A stretch of DNA of 40,409 nt, taken from positions 1-40,409 of the forward strand of contig CALSCP010002128.1 in assembly GCA_943704425.1 (NCBI GenBank), written 5' to 3'. The notes beneath the pieces are model-generated. The model was given only the letters and a program-made list of their open reading frames with translations. It made no database searches and was not told where the DNA came from. The translations under genes were made by a program, and so were the position numbers. Every line of letters starts with the position of its first letter. The first letter of the stretch is position 1. This stretch comes from Ministeria vibrans ATCC 50519. Taxonomy: Eukaryota; Opisthokonta; Filasterea. This document shows, piece by piece, positions 35,120-40,409 of the stretch.

Positions 35120-36196
35120 TCACGGTGTAAACACTTCCATAGCCTCAAAATAGAGCTTGCGGGTCCATACAGTGTCGGCATGCGTGTCAAAAAACTGCTT
35201 GCAATTATTCTCCAAGATACGAACGCCCGAGTGAAGGATGTTGAAAAAGACAACGAGGCGACTGTACAAATCACCGCGGTCGGAGTTACCGGGAAACTCG
35301 TCGTAGAGCAGATCGCGATCACGAAAGCACACAATGCGGGCCTGCAATGCCTGCGCAGAGCCCAGCTCCATCAGACACCACTTGCTGTCGTCAAACTTCT
35401 CGGTTGCTACGAGCACGACAGTCGAGCACTTTCGCAACGCCACAAAGATCGCCGTTTGATTGTTGTCGTCGATGTCTTTGAGATCCAGAAACGTAGGCAG
35501 CTGAAAGTGTTCGAGAACCAGCGCAATGTACACGGCAATTGTCTTGTCGGCGCCAGCGTGGCTGATGAAGATCTTATCGTCCGTCCGTAGCGTCGCTTGG
35601 TAGACGGTGTTTTGGTTGGCCATCACATCGTCGAGTTTGGAGGAGATTAGTGTCATCTGCTTTTGTAGAACGCCGATTTGCTCCCCAAGAGCAAGTTGGT
35701 GGATGAGCAGGTCCGTCATGGTGGTGTCATCAGCGGAAAAAGAGGATTGTGCGCGTGGGGGCGCGACTCGCAATGCGGCGCTAAGGTCAGCGGGGCGAAT
35801 GTATGCGCTCCGTGCAAAGGCGCTTTGCCCGACTGGTGACGCCGCTGATCCCGGCCGAGGTGTATGGCGACACAAAGAATCATGGTTGCTGCCGGTGAAG
35901 TTGGCGCAGCGGCTCACTGCGTGATGGTACACCAGATCCAAAAGTCGTTTGTCGTCGGGAGTTGCGTCTCTGCGGATGCTTGGGATGAATTCGTCAAGCA
36001 GAGCATCGCAAGTAGACGAGCCCGGCTGAATGTCAAAGGGGACTTCGTCGACACAGATATCAGAGACACGCACCCTTGAAGAATTGTAGACGGTGTCGCA
36101 GCGGCATGGCGAGAGTAACGACAGTACTCGTTGCAAACGCTCGTTTCGTAGTGGAACCGCGGACGCCACTTCAAAGCCGTGGGGAAGGAACTGCAT
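35120..36196 (-). CDS. TIR-domain protein with a C-terminal TIR and an unknown N-terminal region
   Basis: 358 residues from the ATG at 36196. The TIR domain spans about residues 207-350: DDKIFISHAGADKTIAVYIALVLEHF, PTFLDLKDIDD, ALRKCSTVVLVATEKFDDSKWCLMELGSAQAL and DRDLLYDEFPGNSDRGDL. Glu277 of WCLMELG aligns with the catalytic Glu of NAD+-cleaving TIRs (SARM1, plant and bacterial TIRs), so NADase activity is plausible. A predicted coiled coil lies just before it (LLIHQLALGEQIGVLQKQMTLISSKLDDVMANQ), a typical oligomerisation segment. The N-terminal 150 residues have several Cys and are unrecognised. An upstream in-frame-like exon from 36362 (MECKSEKKRDDCRV) cannot be excluded, since CATGCAG at the chosen ATG could also be an acceptor. 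Confidence 0.87.
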   Translation of the reverse strand: MQFLPHGFEVASAVPLRNERLQRVLSLLSPCRCDTVYNSSRVRVSDICVDEVPFDIQPGSSTCDALLDEFIPSIRRDATPDDKRLLDLVYHHAVSRCANFTGSNHDSLCRHTPRPGSAASPVGQSAFARSAYIRPADLSAALRVAPPRAQSSFSADDTTMTDLLIHQLALGEQIGVLQKQMTLISSKLDDVMANQNTVYQATLRTDDKIFISHAGADKTIAVYIALVLEHFQLPTFLDLKDIDDNNQTAIFVALRKCSTVVLVATEKFDDSKWCLMELGSAQALQARIVCFRDRDLLYDEFPGNSDRGDLYSRLVVFFNILHSGVRILENNCKQFFDTHADTVWTRKLYFEAMEVFTP

Positions 36197-36597
36197 GTAG
36201 CACAGAGGTCGGATAGTGAGTTGGTGATTGGTAAATTGAAATAAGTGTGAGTGAAAATTTGTTATTTTTGTATTTTAACGCACAGTCTGACGGTCGCAGG
36301 AAAACAATCACTCTAGCCAGCACTCGGCAGTCATCTCTCTTTTTTTCACTCTTGCATTCCATCTTTTTGGGACTAGCCTATGGAGCCTGGAGGCATTGTA
36401 TTACTCTTCATTGTATATTAACTCTTTAGGAAAAAAATTTAATTTCATATGATCAATCACAAACACAAACAAAAAGAAAACAACACTCACAGCTCAGAAC
36501 TGCTCTCTAAGGATAAAGGAATAAATGAATTAAAAAAATTACTCCAATGTCAGTCAAGGAGAAGAAAAAAGAATTAAAAACTACCAAATTTATCCGA
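36197..36597. other. Intergenic between the TIR and TPR/HET-like genes
   Basis: AT-rich. It may hold a first exon of the TIR gene (36362 downwards) but the phase does not fit the best donor. Otherwise no gene is seen. Confidence 0.55.
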
Positions 36598-39151
36598 TCA
36601 GGATGTTTGCGCATCGCAATGGGCTTGGTACAAGACGAGCTCAGCGTCAATGTCGTACGCTTGTCCATGATCGTGACAGGCTTCCTGTGCCTGCTGACAT
36701 GCCCAGCGTGCACTGTGCCACCGTTGTTGACTCGCTTCGTTTCGCCCGATCAGACGCCAGTACATGACGCGAAAAGGCTCATTCTCGGGACTCTGACCCA
36801 ACAACTCGTCAAAAGCCAAGGCGGCAAGTAACTCGTTCACAGCAGCAGCATGCTCACCAATACGACTTCGTGCCAATGCCCGGTTCCCGGAAACGAGCAT
36901 TGCCATCTTGCGATCGCCAATGCCAATGGCAGTACGACGCGCCTTTGCATAGTGCTCAAGCGCGACTGTGTCGTGGCCGTTGTGCGCGGCGCGGTCGCCC
37001 TGCTGCTTGTGCATAAGACACCATTGCCGCTGGCCATCTTCACTGTCCAAAAAGGCGGGATGATCAAAACGCCCAAGGTCGGCACGCCACTCCTGAGGCA
37101 CCAAGGACACTTCTGTCACGTCCAACCCTTGATGGCTCGTGAATGGCTCCCGCGCAAGTGCAATGGCATCCGCCGAGACATCGCTCGAGGACAGTTCAAG
37201 AACAGATAGATTCGTGGAAACGTGAGCGCCGGGAGGTACTGCAAGTGAGAGGAGCTCCATCGAGTGGAGATCAACCTGGACAGTCCAGGGAATGGGCAAC
37301 GCGAGTGGGTTAAACACGAGCCGCAGAGCCGGATCAACGGTCGCACCCCCTTGGTTCAAGAGGTTCTTTACGATGCTGGGAGGCACTCGTCGAGATGAAT
37401 TTAAAGGAGTCATTGATCCGCCAATGATACTCGCTTGCTTCGCCACCACCTTGTCAAAGTCCACCGGATAGCGCACAATGACTTTGTCGGCGTTGTCCAC
37501 CGTAAGGACTTCGCCGCTACAATGACTACAGGCGAGTCCGTGCCACTCGGAACTCAATCCAATGCTTGACTCGTCTTCAGAAGCATTAGAGAACATGTCC
37601 GCCGCCGACTCGCCAAACTGGACTGCAACCTGCTGCACCATGTCGCGCACCGCGCGTACATCGTCTCGTTGAGTAAACTCGCAGTCTTGTAACAGCTTGT
37701 CACTAATGTGTGCGGCGAGTCGCTCTCTCTCAGCGACGTCGCTGTGCGGCCACGACACGTCGAAGAGACTGCTGACTGCGTCTGGCTCGCGGAGTGCACT
37801 GTTTTCAGGACGGTCGTAGCCACACAACACCGACAGCAAGGTCTCAAACGCAATCCATCCGCGGCGCAAAGAGTCCTGCGGCTCATAGCAACGGAGCACA
37901 AGCATGTTGGTGCGATAGAAGCACCCCATCTGCATCAGAAGCTCGTTGAACAGCTCCTGTTCGCGCATGATTCGTGGCGGTTGCGGCAGGCAGCAGTAGT
38001 CAATCCACACGAGTGAGTTTGGCGCGAGCAAGCGCACTTCGGTCCCGACAAACCCAAGTGATGGTTCGGAGTCAGGCAACATCCTTTTGGGCGATCCAAT
38101 GTGGCGGATCGACAGCCGACCTCGTCTGCGAGAGGTGAGCATTTTCTTTGTCTTCCCTTCGGGATCTGGGTGAAATTGGGAATGCCACTTGTGCGAAACA
38201 AAGAAGAAAGGCTGTCCGGTCCAGCGAACATGGCGGCCCTTAACTTGTTGATAGCGTGGAAACACCTGGAAGGACAACACCACGTGCAGCGGAAGCAAAT
38301 GCAACTCGACGTCGCGCGAGAAGGGAATGCGGCACGATCGCACTGGCAAGTCCGTGCGGACCGACACGCCGTAGGGAACATTGACATGGACCCCGCTGAA
38401 TTGCTGGATCTGTACCGTCAGCGGCACGTCGGCGAGAAGTGCGCTGACAAAGACCTGCTGCGACTCAATGAAGACAATGTCGCCGCGGGAGAGGCGCTTC
38501 TCCACGGCGCGACACATGACGGGAAACGAGCTGACGGCCATACGCCAGCCGTACTTGCTGCGCATCATCTCAATGTGGTCTAATACGAGAGAACGCATCT
38601 CTTCCAGCGTCATCGACGTGAACTCCACCCAGCGCTGCTCGCTAGGCACAGTGGGCACACGGGTTTCTCCCGCATTCAACATCGCCTCCTCGAGAAGACT
38701 CGCAATGTCCTCTCTTGGACTCAACAGGTGTGCCATGGTCAGGGAGCGGACGGCGTGCGCAGCATGGGCGGAGCCACCGAGACACATCAGTACACGGCCG
38801 TGAGTGTACAGAACCTTCGCGGCCTCGCCAAGCGCCAAAGCTTGCTCACAGCTGGCCAGCGCATCAAGCGGACAGCCAAGGGCAAGGTGGCAGAGTGCGA
38901 TGTTGTTGTAGAGCTTGCGGCAAAGGTCGCGGTCAACATCGCGCCGCAGAGAGAGCAACGCGCTCTGATAGTGTTCAATGGCTTCACCGTGCTTTCCGGA
39001 CGCAACCAACTCCCTCCCAGTCTGGAGAACGTCGCGAGAGTCAGTGTTCGACGGAGTCACACTGAAAAAATATAATAACAATAGTATTATTATTATTTTG
39101 AGATTAAGGACCCACACACTCAAAAAGAAGCTTCCCCGCTTCTGCGAACAT
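36598..39151 (-). CDS. TPR protein with an embedded HET/TIR-like 'SHKW...WIDYCCLPQ' domain
   Basis: About 831 residues. A short first exon (ATG 39151; MFAEAGKLLF|GTGTGT) joins at TTTTTTCAG (39066) to a single exon of ~2.47 kb. N-terminal TPR repeats: GRELVASGKHGEAIEHYQSALLS, KLYNNIALCHLALGCPLDALASCEQAL and AAKVLYTHGRVLMCLGG. The central domain (about residues 290-480) has PFFFVSHKW, then NSLVWIDYCCLPQPP, then EQELFNELLMQMGCFYRTNMLVLRCYE. This is the order of conserved blocks in HET (heterokaryon incompatibility) domains: 'LSY.WG', 'WIDAICINQ', 'ER..QV..M..IY'. It is a recognisable cousin rather than a textbook HET. A CSHC motif follows (GLACSHCSGEVL). C-terminal TPRs: KQQGDRAAHNGHDTVALEHYAKA, GNRALARSRIGEHAAAVNELLAAL and WACQQAQEAC. 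Possible signalling or cell-death adaptor; function inferred. Confidence 0.82.
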
Positions 39152-39643
39152 GCTAGAATCAATAATATACAACGCAGCACATACAAATAAGTGGAGCCAC
39201 AATGATACAGAGGTGAGGCACAACAACAATTAATTTCGGAATCGGCTAAATAAACGAGAATCGTTTACACAAAGCGCTTACTCAGTCCGATAACTCATGA
39301 TAAGCGTGCTATGTGACTTTAAACAAGGTTTTGCTGGGTGGGTTGACAGCTGGGCGACAACAGGAGGAGAAAGAAGAAAAAGAGTGAATAATAATTATTA
39401 CGGATTCGGAATTCCCAATTCTGACACAACTCTGGCACGGGTCGAAACCGTCGACTTGAAGTCTAGAACATTACAGTGGTCACGCTCAATAATCAGTCCA
39501 CAAGAATGTGAGGCCAATGAAAATTCATTTATTTACATTGAAATCTGAATTTTCTTGAATTAGTCGTTTACTTTCAAGCACTGTGGTGAGTGTGGTCACC
39601 TTGCTCGCGACCCTTGCACATCGCTTAGATTCCTGCTGCGGAA
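39152..39643. other. Divergent intergenic region, no firm gene
   Basis: Promoter region for the TPR/HET-like gene (minus) and the JmjC-type gene (plus). An 83-codon open frame at 39297-39548 exists but has no supporting evidence. AT-rich patches lie at 39225-39260 and 39385-39400. Confidence 0.55.
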
Positions 39644-40318
39644 ATGATCGGAAGTACTTCAGCTCTCTTCGCCCTGACAACCATTGTAGTGCTGATCGCC
39701 TTTCTCTTTGCTGACACGCCAAACGAGCCGTTCCCGCGCCACCGGTGGTCCCACGACACTCTGACCAACGCTGTGCAGCACAGAGAACCCCTTGTACTGA
39801 CGCACCCTGCGCTGGACGCGTATGTCGCCTCAGACAGGTTTGCACTTTCGCACTTGTGCACTCTTGTCTCAGACGAACTGAGCGACGTGTACGTCGCACC
39901 ACGCTCCGACGTGCTTTACGATGATCGGTCGCGACCCTATGCAAACCATACAGAGCTGGTGGGCGCGCCGGCGTACGCCAAAGTGTCGATGAGTTGTGCT
40001 GAATTCACTCTGCGCAGTCGACACCCTCAGCAGTATCGCAAGTTTGTCTACTACTCGCGCCAACTTGATCGAGACTTTGAAACCTTTCCGACGCCTCCTC
40101 TGGATCTGTCCGTTGACGATCCACTGGTCGACACGGACGTCGTGCACTCCACCAACATTTGGGTGGGACACAATGTCACAGCACACACACACTACGACGC
40201 CACACACAACATTTTTGTCCAACTCTCCGGTCGAAAACGCTTTACACTCTATCCTCCCCGTTTCATTCCCGCCATGCAACCCTACCCGGAGGCGCACGTT
40301 CACGACCGCCAGTCACAA
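39644..40318 (+). CDS. Membrane-anchored JmjC/cupin-8 type Fe(II)/2-oxoglutarate oxygenase, first exon(s) only
   Basis: The first 225 codons of a larger gene; the window ends inside the next intron (CAA|GTAAAG at 40318/40319). It starts MIGSTSALFALTTIVVLIAFLFA, a signal anchor or signal peptide, so the enzyme probably works in the secretory pathway. It continues NEPFPRHRWSHDTL and REPLVLTHPALDAY, the cupin-8 'P.V..' entry region. The metal site begins with HTHYDATHNIFVQLSGRKRFTLYPP: His and Asp of the H-x-D triad, then the Asn and the G.K.F.L.PP block typical of JmjC/FIH-like hydroxylases. The distal His must lie beyond the window. The substrate is unknown. Confidence 0.8.
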
Positions 40319-40348
40319 GTAAAGCAACAAGAACGATATAATTCAAGT

Positions 40349-40409
40349 CCTATCCCGACCTATCCCTAACTGTCCCGACCTATCCCCACCTATCCCGACC
40401 TATCCCTAG
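40349..40409. repeat. 10-bp tandem repeat CCTATCCCGA at the window end
   Basis: Six near-identical 10-bp units (CCTATCCC plus G/T/C plus A; one unit ACTGTCCCGA) reach the last base. They lie within an intron of the oxygenase gene. The array probably continues beyond the contig. Confidence 0.85.

Noticed and set aside
31704..36196. Eukaryotic copy of a bacterial Thoeris (TIR + SIR2) pair
   Set aside because: The Sir2 protein here is a stand-alone deacylase-type sirtuin without the sensor domain of ThsA, and a protease gene lies between. Only a loose analogy is justified.
39297..39548. An 83-codon plus-strand open frame upstream of the oxygenase
   Set aside because: No splice support, no recognisable domain, and it lies in an AT-rich divergent promoter region.

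Overview
The window is nuclear DNA of a unicellular eukaryote, and its genes are interrupted by spliceosomal introns. Reading frames join across GT...AG introns with matched phases. Several genes have introns of only about 55-250 bp, poly(A) signals sit on or just after stop codons, and neighbouring genes are often head-to-head with 100-150 bp between start codons. There are no tRNA, rRNA, CRISPR or bacterial operon features. A mitochondrial F1Fo OSCP subunit, AP-2 mu, INCENP, MCM10, CEP44 (which implies centrioles or basal bodies), a Rap-GAP fused to LIM domains and a kelch/TKL-type receptor kinase suggest a protist on the amorphean side (holozoan, apusomonad or amoebozoan). That placement is an inference. 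Both ends look like contig ends: 26 A at the start and a 10-bp tandem repeat at the stop.

Layout. 0-0.9 kb: one probable secreted-protein exon (-). 1.25-2.74 kb: ATP synthase OSCP (-). 3.2-7.2 kb: Rap-GAP/LIM protein (-). 7.86-9.23 kb: unrecognised five-exon gene (+). 9.6-11.3 kb: exostosin-family glycosyltransferase (+). 11.5-12.8 kb: unrecognised gene (-). 13.1-16.5 kb: kelch receptor kinase that stops inside the kinase N-lobe (-). 16.6-18.85 kb: AP-2 mu (+). 18.98-23.08 kb: MCM10 (-). 23.17-26.53 kb: INCENP (+). 26.8-28.5 kb: CEP44 (+). 28.6-29.86 kb: SLC35-type transporter (-). 29.96-31.6 kb: ALG11 (+). 31.7-32.9 kb: sirtuin (-). 33.08-34.85 kb: caspase-fold protein (+). 35.1-36.2 kb: TIR protein (-). 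36.6-39.15 kb: TPR protein with an embedded HET-like domain (-). 39.6 kb to the end: membrane-anchored JmjC/cupin oxygenase, cut off by the window end (+).

Much of the first 31 kb is housekeeping: respiration, endocytosis, replication, chromosome segregation, centrosome and glycosylation. The stretch from 31.7 to 39.2 kb differs. A Sir2-family protein, a caspase-fold protease, a TIR protein and a TPR/HET-like protein lie side by side, and the last three have few or no introns. All four families recur in NAD+-linked or proteolytic cell-death and immunity systems. This is the best candidate for an undescribed system, although clustering alone does not prove a joint function.

Sequence-level signals cut across the genes. 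Nearly every long CT/GA microsatellite lies in an intron with the pyrimidines on the sense strand. A related TATCACTTTGTTTC repeat occurs in introns of three unrelated genes. Many 5' splice sites read GTACG. An 80-90 bp tandem duplication spans the convergent ends of the AP-2 mu and MCM10 genes.
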